Both the position numbers and the translations under genes were made by a program. From the NCBI RefSeq assembly GCF_035222375.1, contig NC_085888.1, positions 2,294,001-2,358,000 of the forward strand: 64,000 bases of DNA. Direction: 5' to 3'. Below are positions 51,776 through 63,539 of the stretch, piece by piece. The stretch's first letter is position 1. Each line of letters opens with the position of its first letter. Below the pieces are notes generated by a model. The model did no database searches, was not told where the DNA came from, and worked only from the letters and a program-made list of their open reading frames with translations. Source of the DNA: Podospora pseudocomata (taxonomy: Eukaryota; Ascomycota; Sordariomycetes; Sordariales; Podosporaceae).

Positions 51776-52566
51776 ATGGTTGGCTTCTACATGCAGTACC
51801 TGGAGAGTAAGTTCTTCATTGACTTTCTGGAAGCTCTCTTTCTGGCCTTGCCGTCTAAACACCGTTCCCGCATTGTTTCTGTTGTGGTGGCATGTCGTTG
51901 TTGACCACCCCCCCTGCACGACATCTTCCCACAACATACACACACCTTACCTATGTTCCTGCTTCAGACTTCAGATCCCCTGGCACAGCATCCATCCACC
52001 CCCTGGTCATTCATCCCTCGATCCGGCACACCATGTATACCTGCTGCACCCCATAGGGCTGAGGGGGTTCAGGTTGGGCTGTCATGCAGATCACTTCATG
52101 TCAGGCCGTTCTTGCTACCACCTCCCCCTCCTCCAATACTCTCCCCCCTGCAGGAAACGACAATGCCCAACGGCTGAGTATGGGATCGTTCCAGGGCCGT
52201 GCTAATCGAGGATGACTTGCAGGTCTTTGCCGCCGGCGTGGATGGCACGACCCCAGCTACGAGTGCTATCGCGACAGCAGCGGCTACACTTGCCTGGTTC
52301 TGGTGAATGGCCGTGAGTACCAGACGGACCTTGCATACGAATCCGGGAACCTGGCCCAGGAAAACGCAGCCATGCGTGCTTTTATGGTTTGCCGGAACTT
52401 TTCAGTCAATGGCGGCATGCTTGCCCGCAACGGGATCGTCCAGGGGCTGCCTGCCGACGACAGCAGCGTTCGCAAGTCTCGGAAGAGCAGCCGGCACCAT
52501 CCGTCTACAAGCCACCGCAGGTCTGGACACCACTCTAGCAGCAGTTCGACTACCTCTTTGGAGTGA
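51776..52566 (+). CDS. Small dsRBM-like protein
   Basis: Two exons, 51776-51806 and 52223-52566, give 124 residues. The start is in an ideal context (TCACCATGG). Exon 1 encodes MVGFYMQYLE plus one base, and its GTAAGT donor joins in phase 1 to exon 2. The joined sequence reads helix (FYMQYLESLCRRRGW), then beta strands (DPSYECYRDSSGYTCLVLVNGREYQT), then helix (LAQENAAMRAFMVCRNFSVN), the alpha-beta-beta-beta-alpha order of a double-stranded RNA-binding motif. The tail is Ser/His/Arg-rich. It resembles conserved single-dsRBM proteins of filamentous ascomycetes; function is unknown. The 416-nt intron is by far the longest in the window. A CTAAT branch-like site lies about 20 nt before the acceptor. 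Alternative internal exons cannot be excluded. Confidence 0.78.
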
Positions 52567-53620
52567 TTGCCAGAGGAGCCGCGTTTCCGCGTGGCGGGAG
52601 CAGGGTGGACGTTGGGATTCGCTGAATCGCCATGTCTGCCTGCCCCCTTTTGGACCGAACCATTGCCCAGCTTGTGGAACAGATCCCGGGCGACCACTAC
52701 CACCTGGACATTGGACTGTTATTCCCCCAATTAAAATCGGAGAAGGCTTCACAGCGAAACACAGTGAGCGAGACCCCGCAGATGATACCTGGATGGTACT
52801 GTCCAGTTTTCATACGGGATCGTTGAATTGGTCAGCGGCACAGCGGACTTGATGGAATTTTCCACCCAAAAAAAAACCATTCTTGCATTCTCACGAAATG
52901 ACGAAACGATATTTACGACGACATAGACAAGCTCGAGCTTTAGCGACCTTTTTTTACCCCATCCCGAGCCTGCCTGGTTCCGGCCTTGGCTTCCCTGATC
53001 ATATCCACGGTGCATATTTTGGATTTCTGTTTTGATGACTTTCGCTTCATTTACAAAAGACACGGAGGCAGTTTTTTCTTCACACACTTTTCCAGCTGGG
53101 TATGACAGAACCAGCCGGTTGGGTTTGTGGGAGAAGGTCTGAGCTAACCGGACACTTGGGGGCAACTCTGGGTGGCCGCAAACACCTCACTGGGCAGCAA
53201 ACATATCGAGTTTTCTCGCCTCTGGATGGACTATTACTCTTGGACCAGGGACCTGGCTTACGATTTGGCCTGGAGTTTTCTACTTTTTTTTTTTGTTGCA
53301 CACTCGGTTTCCTTGTTCACACCCTGGGCTCAGCCTCTCTCTGTCAATGCCGGATTCCTATTTCACACAAGGAGGAGGACAGAGGATTTTGTTGAACGTC
53401 TAACCTGTTCACAACCATTTCACTGGGCGCTTTTTTAGGCCGCATGTTTTGGAGAGGGCCGTTGTTATGTAGCGGAGGGGGGCATTGGACGCTGTCGGAG
53501 TCGCGAGGAGTTTTTCAAAGACTGGAAAGAAAAAGGTGGAGGAATTCACGTTCTGGCATCAGCGGGAGGCACCATTAAGGACCACCTTTTCTATGCCCCC
53601 TTTTTGGATGATTGTGGTGG

Positions 53621-53651
<31 letters not shown>

Positions 53652-55262
53652 TTAGTCTTTTCCTTTTTTTTCTTTTTACATTTACGACATGATGATGAAT
53701 ATGATGACCCTTTTAACGACACCGCTTATGACGACAAAAAGAGATGGATTGATCAGAGAAAGCAGAGAGACAATTTTGATGACTTGAGAAGAAAGATTTA
53801 TCACGGGAGAAATGAATACACGGATTTGAGCACATGGCTGACTCTCCTGATTTTCTTTGCATGTTTTCAGTATGTGATGGTGATGATGGTGATGGTGATG
53901 ATGGTGATGATGGTGATGATGGTGATGATGGTGATGGTGATGTGGCGAATGCCAAAATTTTAACCCCTTTCCAATCCGACCGGTCCGGAACGGGGTCCGA
54001 GCCCGGCGCCGCGCAACAGTGTTACTAGCTGTATATACGCCGTGTCGGACCGGGACCGGAGCCGGCCGACGAATGAGAATACGGAGCACGCTAAGGGGGC
54101 TTTTTATGTTGTTGGGACGGAAAGTCACGTTATGTTGTTGGTTGCACAAGGTCACAAGGTCTTGGGGAGCAGCAGGTGACCTCGTGGTGAAGCTTATGTC
54201 AAACATGGGCTTTCGTTTTGTTTCATAGGTACGCGACGAGGTCCCCCAACAAAAGGTGGCTGTGCAGAATTGGGATGTGCATGATTTGAGGGATCTGGGA
54301 AGGTATGAACCAGGTTTGGGTGTTTGATGTAGATCGGGGCAGGACTGGGGAGGGAGGTTTATGGGTTTTTGAGGGATAGGTGTTGAAGACGCCCATAGTA
54401 GCGGAGTATATAACATGTGGGAGAGCAAGGAGTAGCTAGAGGAGAGCAACACTCGGAGAGCAGACAGAGTCTCATTGATAGCTTCAGCTTGCTCTGAAGA
54501 AAAGAGCTCAACCCCCTTCCCCTGAATTCCCCATCTTTCCACAGGGTTGAGCTGATGAATGTTGCCCCCAATTTCGCCAGGGGAAATTATGCGGCTTCAT
54601 TGGCTGCTCAGCTGGCATGTGGCCAAGGAGTACCCCAGATAATTGGTCGCAGAGCTGAGGAGAAAAGCACGGACCAACCTTCAGCAAAGGCCCCATTTTG
54701 TGTTGTCTTAGCTGCTTGCCCGCCAGGGGGAGGGGCGCCATGTGTTGTGTTGTGGCAGCAGCTGTGGCATGGTCGGTCAGTAGTAGTAGGTGTCCTTAGT
54801 TTTTTAGTTTTTTTGTGCTTCCTGCCCTCTCTTCATCATCTTCGACATCTTCATCACGAACTTCCTTCGGCCTTAATTTTTTATTGTGCGGTCGTGTGCG
54901 TGTCTCTCGTGATCCGCGCGTATTATATTCATTCTCAAGTTGCAGTCTGGGCCTAACTCACCACCCCCACTCTTCTCGGACCTTAGCTTCGTGACCTACC
55001 TACCCAACTTGGAGCGTGTCATTCCCAATTATAACCTGCTTTCTTGAGAGGAGCAACAAGAACTTCGAAGGGGCCAGCTTGCTTTTCTCGCTCACCAACT
55101 TCCTTTCTTACGCTCGTTGTAAAAGTCGAATCATTTTTTTTAATACACCGCAACTACCCGCTTTACGCACTACTCGAGAGCGCGCGCGCAATCGTCAGAC
55201 GTCGAGTCCATCGTTCACGGTTTAGCAAACCTACACCGAGTTATCCCCCTCAACAAGCAATC
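52567..55262. other. 2.7-kb spacer with GATGGT minisatellite
   Basis: It contains the 3' side of the dsRBM-like gene, a GAT/GGT-rich block and the upstream and leader region of the GDP-mannose synthase gene. Low-complexity frames inside (His or Asp/Met runs) are products of the repeat. Confidence 0.5.
53874..53942. repeat. (GATGGT/GATGAT)n minisatellite
   Basis: About 69 nt of GAT and GGT triplets in a mostly hexamer or nonamer arrangement. A shorter related block lies at about 53610-53653. Confidence 0.92.
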
Positions 55263-56695
55263 ATGAAGGGTACGTGCCTCTTCTAGACGGACTTATTCAA
55301 GATGGACGGGAAAGCTGACTTTGTCCTTCTTCACAGCCCTAATTCTCGTCGGCGGCTTTGGCACTCGCCTTCGCCCTCTCGTACGTTCTGTTGCCCTCCC
55401 CTCCCTCCATTCCACGCTCCCTTTCGATGGTGCCCAACACATCACGAACCAACACCAGCGATCTAGGCCCCCTCCCTTCCCACACCGGCGGGCCTTCATC
55501 ATTGATTACGAGAGACCGTTGCGACTTCACCGTTCAGGAAACCTCGAGTAGCTAACCTTTGTATCGCTCATCAGACTCTGACCCTCCCCAAGCCTCTGGT
55601 CGAGTTCGGCAATAAGCGGATGATCCTGCACCAGATCGAGGCCCTTGCAGCTGCTGGTGTTACCGACATTGTATTGGCTGTCAACTACCGCCCCGAGATC
55701 ATGGAGAAGTACCTGGCCGAGGTTTGTCCAGTCCCACACCACCACTACATACCAAAGTGACAAGCCCACTAAGATGCATCTTCTTTCTCAAAACACAGTA
55801 CGAAAAAGAATTCGGCATCAACATCACCATCTCGATCGAATCCGAGCCCCTCGGCACGGCCGGCCCGCTCAAGCTCGCCGAGGAGGTGCTCCGTAAGGAC
55901 GACACCCCCTTTTTCGTGCTTAACTCGGACGTGACGTGCGATTACCCCTTCAAGGAGCTCGCCGCCTTCCACAAGTCGCACGGCGACGAGGGGACCATTG
56001 TCGTGACCAAGGTGGAGGAGCCCTCCAAGTACGGCGTCGTGGTTCACAAGCCGGGGCACCCGACCAAGATTGACCGCTTCGTCGAGAAGCCGGTCGAGTT
56101 TGTGGGCAACAGGATCAACGCGGGCATGTACATCCTCAACACGTCGGTCCTTGACCGCATCGAGCTGAGGCCCACCTCGATCGAGCAGGAGACCTTCCCC
56201 GCCATGGTGAAGGACGGGCAGCTGCACTCTTTTGACCTGGAGGGCTTCTGGATGGACGTCGGGCAGCCAAAGGATTTCTTGACGGGGACGTGCCTGTACC
56301 TGTCGAGCCTGGCGAAGAAGCAGAGCAAGCTGCTGACCCCGACGACGGAGCCGTTTGTGTACGGGGGGAACGTGTTGATTGACCCGAGCGCCAAGATTGG
56401 GAAGAACTGCAGAATAGGGCCCAACGTGACGATTGGGCCGGATGTGGTGGTGGGGGATGGGGTGAGGCTGCAGAGGTGTGTGCTGCTCTCGGGAGCCAAG
56501 GTGAAGGATCACGCTTGGGTGAAGAGCACGATTGTGGGATGGAACAGTGTGGTGGGGAGGTGGGCGAGGTTGGAGAATGTGACGGTGTTGGGGGATGATG
56601 TGACGATTAGTGATGAGGTTTATGTTAATGGGGGGAGTGTGCTGCCTCACAAGACGATCAAGGCGAATGTGGATGTGCCGGCTATTATTATGTAA
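55263..56695 (+). CDS. mpg1: Mannose-1-phosphate guanylyltransferase (GDP-mannose pyrophosphorylase)
   Basis: Four exons, 55263-55269, 55337-55380, 55575-55721 and 55799-56695, with introns of 67, 194 and 77 nt. The joined product has 364 residues, the usual length of the family. The first exon is only 7 nt (MK plus one base). The N-terminal nucleotidyltransferase signature [19 protein letters not shown] is assembled from exons 2 and 3. [12 protein letters not shown] carries the metal-binding Asp, and [17 protein letters not shown] is present. The C-terminal left-handed beta helix ([22 protein letters not shown]) ends in the conserved AIIM. It makes GDP-mannose from mannose-1-phosphate and GTP in the cytosol, the donor for wall mannans, N- and O-glycans and GPI anchors. 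Convergent with HIR1. Confidence 0.97.
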
Positions 56696-56853
56696 GGGCA
56701 AGGACAGAAATGGGGGATTTATATGGGATTGTAATTCATGATATTCTGGGAGGGCTGGGAGCAGTTGGGTGGGAAAGGGACCCAGGTTATTTTTTTTTCT
56801 TGTGAAAAGAAGAATTGTTTTTTTGTTTGAGATGTTAAGATTTTATTTTTTTT

Positions 56854-56885
<32 letters not shown>

Positions 56886-57277
56886 AATGGAAACACTCCA
56901 CACACATTTGATGTTGAGATATATTCAAGCTATTTGGTGATGGGTGATTGGGTGTTCAAGAACCAATGTATACAGACGGTGACAATAGGAGGGCAAGGAT
57001 TAGCAAAGAATAGTATGGAAATATATCACCATCACCACCACCAGCAACCAGCCCCTTTTTATGTCAAAAGCCCATGATAGCAAAACCCCGCCCTTGTTGC
57101 GCCAATTCTCCAAACCCACCCATCCACCCGTCCTTTCCCGTGCTGATAAAAGCCCATAAATAATTGCTGAACAATTCTACAAAAAGAAAGCCCTTGCTAT
57201 AGGTTTCCTAGGCATTTATCCCCAACTCCTTTGCGAAGCCACGTCGTCGTGTTGATGCTTGTGATGGTAGGTAGTGA
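56696..57277. other. Convergent 3' spacer
   Basis: AT-rich 3' region with an AG dinucleotide tract at 56861-56885 after an A run. No gene is seen. Confidence 0.6.
56861..56885. repeat. (AG)n microsatellite
   Basis: Twelve AG copies directly after a run of A. Confidence 0.9.
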
Positions 57278-60200
57278 TTACTCCTCCATCTGGTCCACCA
57301 CCCCATTCGTCTCTTCCCCATCCTCCTCATCCTCCTCATTCCCAGCCGTCAACCCCAGTATCCTAGCGTATTGCACCGTCGTCCTCTGCAAATCCCTGAA
57401 TTTGCCTATTTTGTCATATCAGTCCCTGTTCTCATAAAAAACAGCAAGGCGATGAAAAACTTACCAAGAATCAACACCACCCCCTTCAGCAACTCCTTCC
57501 TCTCCCAACCACAAATCACCTCCCCTTTATCAAACCAGCCCCTTCCCTTTCCCCCCCCATCCTTACTGTCTTGCAACACGCCCCCTACCAACGTGTTGAG
57601 TAATTCCTCCACCTTTGACCGCAATCCTTCGGCACCGATCCGTTTGGCGTACATGAATAGATACAACCTAAACTCCTCCTTTGCCCCCAAGGCCAGAGCA
57701 CCCGCCATGCGATTCTCCAAGTGGGCGACAGAAACAACCGATTCGAACCCTTCAAACCCGTCCTTGGCTACGAGTTGCTTGATCAGTCGCTGCAAGGTGT
57801 ACGCCCGTCCCTTGACGAGGAATTCTGTCGTCGTGTGCCGTTCCAAGTGGGGGATTATACCCGCCGAAATGTCGGGTTTATCATCACCACCTGACTTTGG
57901 TTTCTTCGCCGGCGCCGAGGGGCCGACTGCTGTCGAGGAGAGGGCGGTAAGCGACGAGTCGTTGCTGTTCCAGTATTGGGATCCTAGCGCCCACCAGGAC
58001 TCGGAGAGGCGTTGCCAGGTGTATAATGTGGGCGAGTAGTAGAATCCGTCGCCGTTGGAGAGGGTTACCACGATTGTGCCGAGACTGTTGAGGTGGGCGG
58101 AGGTTACTCCCGGGGCAGCTGTTGGTCCGTCTGGAGATAAAGAAGTGATGGCAATGTCGAGGATGGGGGCGAGGGATACGGGTGGGTGGGCAGCGGACAT
58201 GGTTTTTATGTTGAAGACGTGGCACATGCCTACTGATGTTACGCATAGGAGCCAGTGGTCTCTTGACTCGAGGATTATGGGTTGGGACTCGAGTATAATG
58301 CCGTTCAAGAGGCGGCGGCCGGCGGGCGTCCAGGTGTGGAGGGTGCCGTCTTCGCAGGCGGCTGCCCAGAAGTGCTTGTTGCCTGTTAGGAGGATGATGG
58401 CGCGGGGGAGGTAGTCTTGCCAGAGGAGGGCACCGCGCTTGGTGGCGGTAATATGGGAGGGTTCGCGGGGGCGGGCGGGGTTTTTGGCCTCGAGGATGGT
58501 GTTTTCTGGGATTTTGGAGGCTTCTTCGAGGGTGGATTCCCCTTGAAGGACTCCCTTTTCGAGGGCACGGACAATGTGAGAGCGGATTTTGGGAACTGCT
58601 AGTCGTACTTGGGAGAAGGATACCGAGGGGCTCACGACGGCTGAGCGGAGGAACTCTGGCGTTGGGACGAGGCCTTGAGCGGGTGATGTGAGGGTTGCTG
58701 GCTCAAGGCCGTCGACTGTGTCAGCCATGATTGGTACAGGACCTGTTGCCAGCCGCTTGTTGGGTTCATCCTCTTCCTCCCCGTCAAGCACAACAGCTTT
58801 TCTCTTGGTGCCTAGCAACAAGGCGGCGATACCGCCTTTTGGTAGCCCATGGGAGGGTTTTGAAAGATCAATCACCGTCTGAGGCGTCTCGCTTTGTATC
58901 GCAGTCTTGGACTTCGCGCCCACTAGCTGCGATTGTGGTAATGACAGTAAGCCAGTGCCGGATGACGAGACTAGCAGAGGTGCAACCCTCTTCCTTCCAT
59001 CCTTCGTTACCTGCACCCGGGACTTCAGTTCGTTGATGCGCTCTGCAGCCTTGTCGGCACTCTCTGCGGCCGGTGTCTCCTTGCCTGACTTGGGCTCAGA
59101 AGTGCCATTTGTCTCTCCATTCTTGACCGCGTCACCGTTCTTTGCCTCGCCGTTCTTTGTTGACTTGGTGCCATTTGTTGTGCCAGCCGTGTCACTCTTC
59201 GAAGCAGCAGCAGCAGCAGCAGCAGCAGCAGGTAGATCTCCCATCAGAGCCCCCATCCGGGACTCGGCCCCTCGCAACTCGCCAGCCTTGCTGTGATTCT
59301 CGAGGTGTAGCCCATCAACATCTTCTGCAGTTCCCATTCCCTTTCTGGCAACCCCGTACTTCTCGAGAGCCTTGTCGTTCTCCTCTGCCGTTGCTACCCA
59401 CCCCAGCTCGCCAACTTCAAACTGGACCACAACGATGTTTCCATCTAAGCTGCAGGCAAACAAGGTCTGGCCATCTGGGGCCCATGCCAAGTCTGAAATG
59501 GACTTGGATGCTACATCCTGCACAATCACAACTGGCCGAGAGGTGTTTGTGTTCCATATACTCAACGTCTTGTCCTGACCAGCAGAGGCAATGACTGTCA
59601 CCAGCGATCCGGATGCGCCCTTCTCGGCCGGGTTTTGGGTATGGAACAAACGAGGCGAGAACATACACGCCTCAGTTGGGCCTTCGTGACCAATCAGGTT
59701 GATCTGGCTGTCCCATCTTGAACGCTCAATGATGGCCACACTGCTGACTGGGCCGTTTACTGCATTCGCCGCCGCGATGTGATTGCCATCTGGCGACCAA
59801 CTACACCTCCGAAAGTACGTGGTGAGCGGGGAGCTCTTGAACGGCGCACTGATGGTAGTCTCGAGAACAAAGTTGTTGACCATATCGTGGGCGGTGGCAT
59901 TCGGAGCCGGAGGGGTAAACCGGAAAATCTTGATGGTCCGGTCATCACCGGCGGTAGCGAAGAACTTATTGGCCGGGTCAAAGGTGATCCCCTTAACATG
60001 GCTTTGGTGAACAGCAAGTGTCTTTAGCTTTTCGAATGTGTGTCCTGACCATACCACCACTTTCGAATCGAGACCAACTGAGACGAGAATCGAGTTGTCG
60101 TAAGACCAGGCGAGGTCCTGGACGTCGCTGTCGTGGCCTACGAGGCGTTTGTGGGTTTTCCAATTCTCGATGGGCGGTGGCTCGTTGGTGCCGAATGTGG

Positions 60201-60602
60201 TGGCGTGTGATGGAGGGTTGCTGTCGAGCTGGTAGATGCAGATGACACGGTCGTCGGCGCCGGAAGCGAGGTAGCGATTATTTGGGGAGAATCGGACGGA
60301 ATGGATGGTACCCAGGTGGTGGCTCATGTGGCAGAGCTGTCGCGGGGCCGAGTAGCCTTCGACATGGCCATTGTAGATTGAATCGGTCGACCAGATGCGA
60401 ACATGGCCATCTCCGCCAGCGGTGGCCAGTCTCTTTCCATCCTGGGAGACGTGGCAGCTGTAAACCTCAAAGTCCTTCTGTTCGCCTGTAGGCAGCCGCG
60501 AGCAGCGATGGTCAGCAATTCCGAGGTGTTTCAAGTGCAGAGGGAATTCAAGAGAGAAAACTCACCACTATGGCGAAGCCACGAAGGCTTGATGATGTAC
60601 AT
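57278..60602 (-). CDS. hir1: Histone H3-H4 chaperone HIR1 (HIRA homologue)
   Basis: Three exons, 60602-60566, 60485-57465 and 57405-57278, with introns of 80 and 59 nt; the product has 1061 residues. It starts MYIIKPSWLRHSG, the HIRA N-terminus. A seven-bladed WD40 propeller covers about 15-380 (GGDGHVRIW, GADDRVICIYQL, LDSKVVVW, GDDRTIKIFRF, GQDKTLSIW). The B domain that binds Asf1 is seen near 490-525 (INELKSRVQVTKDGRKRVAP). The C-terminal Hir domain spans about 690-940. A CAG tract encodes polyalanine at about 425-433. The last exon (KFRDLQRTTVQYARILG, then an acidic end) is reached only by splicing at 57464/57406. The HIR complex deposits H3-H4 outside replication and represses histone genes. 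Divergent from the BRAP2-type gene. Confidence 0.95.
59204..59231 (-). repeat. (CAG)n tract coding polyalanine in HIR1
   Basis: Nine GCA triplets on the plus strand; in the HIR1 frame they give a run of Ala between an acidic region and a Ser/Thr/Asn/Gly-rich linker. Confidence 0.9.
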
Positions 60603-61328
60603 GTTGTGTTGGGTGTGCCAGTAACTAGGGATGGACGTATGTACTTATGACGAAGTTTTGGCGATATGGATAGTGATGGTTGAAAGAAGCACGCGTGCGC
60701 GCGCCGGACCGCGTCCGCCAGCCAGGTCTAATTAGAAGGCCGTAAGGCGCGCGCCCAGCGGAGGGGAGTGCTGGGCCAGTTTTTCTTATCGAGATCTCGG
60801 CTAATCGGACATTTGCATCACCGTCAAGATGGGTACACTATTTGGAGCTGCAAGACCCGTCTCGTGTAGGCCATAAGCTTCTCAGATTTCCGCATCCGTA
60901 GGACTTTGATCAGGTTAACTCCTGATGGGGTTCGACAAAGTATACATTTTCAGTCTGACGGTGTATTCATTAACCGCTGTTCAATTCACATGAATCCCTG
61001 ATGTTGATTTCGTTCCAAGTTCCAACAGCTTGGAATTCCTAAACCTTGATCCAAAACGGGCTAGCGCCTTTGAGCTGCTGCCAAATTTATTTTTAACGTG
61101 GGGTGCAGCGGCCATCACCCCTCACCCTCCCTTGTCACAGCACCTTGATGGCCCACCATCCTACATCGTCATTCTTTCACCTGCCATCCGGACAAAAGAC
61201 CTCTTGCGACATTCTCTCTCATTCCCAAGCCCTTACCCCTTGGGTTCCTGGACCTGGCTGGCACATCATACCATCCACTCCAGGCTGGGCTCAAACGAAG
61301 CACAGCCATCACCTAGCGAGTGGCTACT
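60603..61328. promoter_or_regulatory. Divergent promoter region of HIR1 and the BRAP2-like gene
   Basis: A 726-nt spacer between two start codons on opposite strands. No coding frame of weight, no obvious TATA box. Confidence 0.5.
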
Positions 61329-63539
61329 ATGCCGTCCTATTCCTATCATTTAATCTTCGAGCTCTATGCGACGCCCGATCCCACCACCTCTGCCGTCGCC
61401 GATACCATCAACGACATCTGGGTCCCCACCCCAACCTGCCCGACAATCTTTGACGATCTCCCCTCTCACACTCCACGCAGCGCTCGCCCGCCTTCTCCTC
61501 GACGTCTTCCATTTCGACCGAATCATCAGAGTCACCATCTCTACGAAGCCGGACCAAGCTCCGTTCCCCCACCAGACTTTTCCTACGCGTCAGGCAAGGT
61601 AATCGACTGCGGCCGCCACCGAGGAACAACAAACGTAGAGCCCAACGAAGATATCACCCCGAACCCCGCCACCAAGCGACGCAACATTGTTCACGTAAGT
61701 GAGCGTCAGTGGCGCGAGAGAGAGACCTCAGCCGACATCCCTCTCAAGCCCGAAATTCAAGGGATAGGGCCCAACAAGGCAACCAAAGACTGGCGATTCG
61801 GGCGCATCAACATTGAGAGCTTCGATCCCGCGTCTGTCCCATCAAACAACGGAAAGGCGAAAGAAGTCATCATGGAGGGACACGGCAGGCAGCCGGCGGC
61901 CAGCCTAGGTCCTAACCTAGGCGGCATGGGACAAAACACCAAAGGCCGTTACATTCCAGCAGTAAACACAAAGAACACGGAAGCTGGTTGGGGAATCGTA
62001 CATCTATACCGGGAAGCCGACGAGTTCTCGGCGCTGAACTCACCACCCCCAATACCACCCCCACCAGGACTACAAGACAGCGGGGTTGGCGAGGAGGGAA
62101 CAGTTTTGTGTATCCCAGCGGTGCCATCCTACATGTCACCATCGGATTTCTTGGGGTTCATCGGTGAGCCCTGGAGGGGAAGCGTAAGCCATTACCGAAT
62201 GGTCTCGACAAGCAGGATGAACCGGTACATGGTCCTCATGAAGTTCAAAGACAAAAAGACGGCCACGGAATGGAGAAAAGAGTTTGACGGGCGGCCATTT
62301 GATACCTTGGCAGAGAGCGAGATATGTCATGTCACGTTTATCAAGAGCATCACTGTCGAGACACCAGGAAGAAAAGGGAGTGAAGGCGCCGGGGTGGGAA
62401 AGGGAGAGACTGGCATGATCAATTCCCTTCGCCCTTTCCCACCACCAACACCAAGTCTAGTCGAGCTGCCTACCTGCGCGGTTTGTCTCGAGAGAATGGA
62501 CGACACGGCCGGGTTGATGACGATTTTGTGCCAACACGTGTTTCACTGCACGTGTCTCCAGACATGGAAGACGAGGGGCTGCCCTATCTGCAGGGCGACG
62601 AACCCGCTCACGAAGCAGCAGCAGGAGCTTGATGATGAAGGGAACCCCTACGCGAAGCCGTTTGGGCACGGGGTTAGTAATTTGTGCAGTGTGTGCGACG
62701 CGCCCGACAATCTCTGGATCTGCCTGATATGCGGCAATGTTGGGTGCGGGAGGTACCAGAGGGGGCATGCGAAGGAGCATTGGAAGGAGACGGCGCACAG
62801 TTTTAGTCTGGAGTTGGTGACGCAGCACGTGTGGGATTATGCGGGTGACATGTGGGTGCACAGGTTGATTAGGGATAAGGGGGATGGGAAGGTGGTTGAG
62901 CTGCCTAGTGGTAATACTAATACTGCTGGGAGTGGGAGGGGGGAGGATATGGATGTTGTGCCAAGGGCGAAGTTGGAGAATATCGGGTTGGAGTATACGC
63001 ATTTGCTGACTAGTCAGTTAGAGAGTCAGAGGGTGTATTTTGAGGAGATGGTGAATAAGGCTGCGGACAAGGCGACCAAGGCGGCGGCGGCGGCGGAGAA
63101 GGCTGCGGGACAGGCGAAGGAGGCGTTGAGGGAGTTGGGGGAGCTGAGGGAGGTGTGTAGGGTTTTGAGGGAGGAGACGGTGCCGGGTTTGGAGAAGGAT
63201 TTGGCGAGGGAGAAAGCTAGGGGGCAGAAGAGTGCGGAGTTGGCGAGGAGTTTGGGCAAGGCTTTGCAGGAGGAGAAGCAGGTCACCAAGGGGTTGATGG
63301 AGAGGATTGAACATTTGAAGAAAGAGGGGGAGAAGAACGCGGCGTTGGTGGAGGAGTTGAGACAGGAGAACGAGGGGCTGAAAGAGATGAATCACGATTT
63401 GACCATGTTTATCAGTGGGCAGGAAAAGCTAAAGGAAATGGAGAAGGAGGGGCAGCTACAGGAGGGCGAGTTGGAAGAGGGGACGGTGGGAGTTGCTGAG
63501 GGGAGTAAGAAGAAGAAGAAGGGGAAGAATAAGAAGTAG
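61329..63539 (+). CDS. BRAP2/Etp1-type RING and UBP zinc-finger protein
   Basis: An intronless 736-residue protein; the first ATG is at 61329 (the open frame just upstream begins with GTG). The order of domains is that of BRAP2/IMP and yeast Etp1. A BRAP2-type RRM-like domain lies at about 257-350 (VLCIPAVPSYMSPSDFLGFI). A C3H2C3 RING finger lies at 383-421 (Cys383, 386, 401, His403, 406, Cys409, 418, 421). A UBP-type zinc finger starts at Cys453 (CSVCDAPDNLWICLICG, then HAKEHW and H in ETAHSFSLEL). A long coiled coil spans about 545-700. The end is Lys-rich (KKKKKGKNKK). Such proteins are ubiquitin ligases that bind ubiquitin C-termini; yeast Etp1 acts in ethanol stress and mammalian BRAP2 in Ras signalling. 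The target here is unknown. Confidence 0.93.
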   Translation: MPSYSYHLIFELYATPDPTTSAVADTINDIWVPTPTCPTIFDDLPSHTPRSARPPSPRRLPFRPNHQSHHLYEAGPSSVPPPDFSYASGKVIDCGRHRGTTNVEPNEDITPNPATKRRNIVHVSERQWRERETSADIPLKPEIQGIGPNKATKDWRFGRINIESFDPASVPSNNGKAKEVIMEGHGRQPAASLGPNLGGMGQNTKGRYIPAVNTKNTEAGWGIVHLYREADEFSALNSPPPIPPPPGLQDSGVGEEGTVLCIPAVPSYMSPSDFLGFIGEPWRGSVSHYRMVSTSRMNRYMVLMKFKDKKTATEWRKEFDGRPFDTLAESEICHVTFIKSITVETPGRKGSEGAGVGKGETGMINSLRPFPPPTPSLVELPTCAVCLERMDDTAGLMTILCQHVFHCTCLQTWKTRGCPICRATNPLTKQQQELDDEGNPYAKPFGHGVSNLCSVCDAPDNLWICLICGNVGCGRYQRGHAKEHWKETAHSFSLELVTQHVWDYAGDMWVHRLIRDKGDGKVVELPSGNTNTAGSGRGEDMDVVPRAKLENIGLEYTHLLTSQLESQRVYFEEMVNKAADKATKAAAAAEKAAGQAKEALRELGELREVCRVLREETVPGLEKDLAREKARGQKSAELARSLGKALQEEKQVTKGLMERIEHLKKEGEKNAALVEELRQENEGLKEMNHDLTMFISGQEKLKEMEKEGQLQEGELEEGTVGVAEGSKKKKKGKNKK

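Noticed and set aside
53682-54542. 286-codon minus-strand frame with a long His tract
   Set aside because: The His run is just the GATGGT minisatellite read on the other strand; no other feature supports it.
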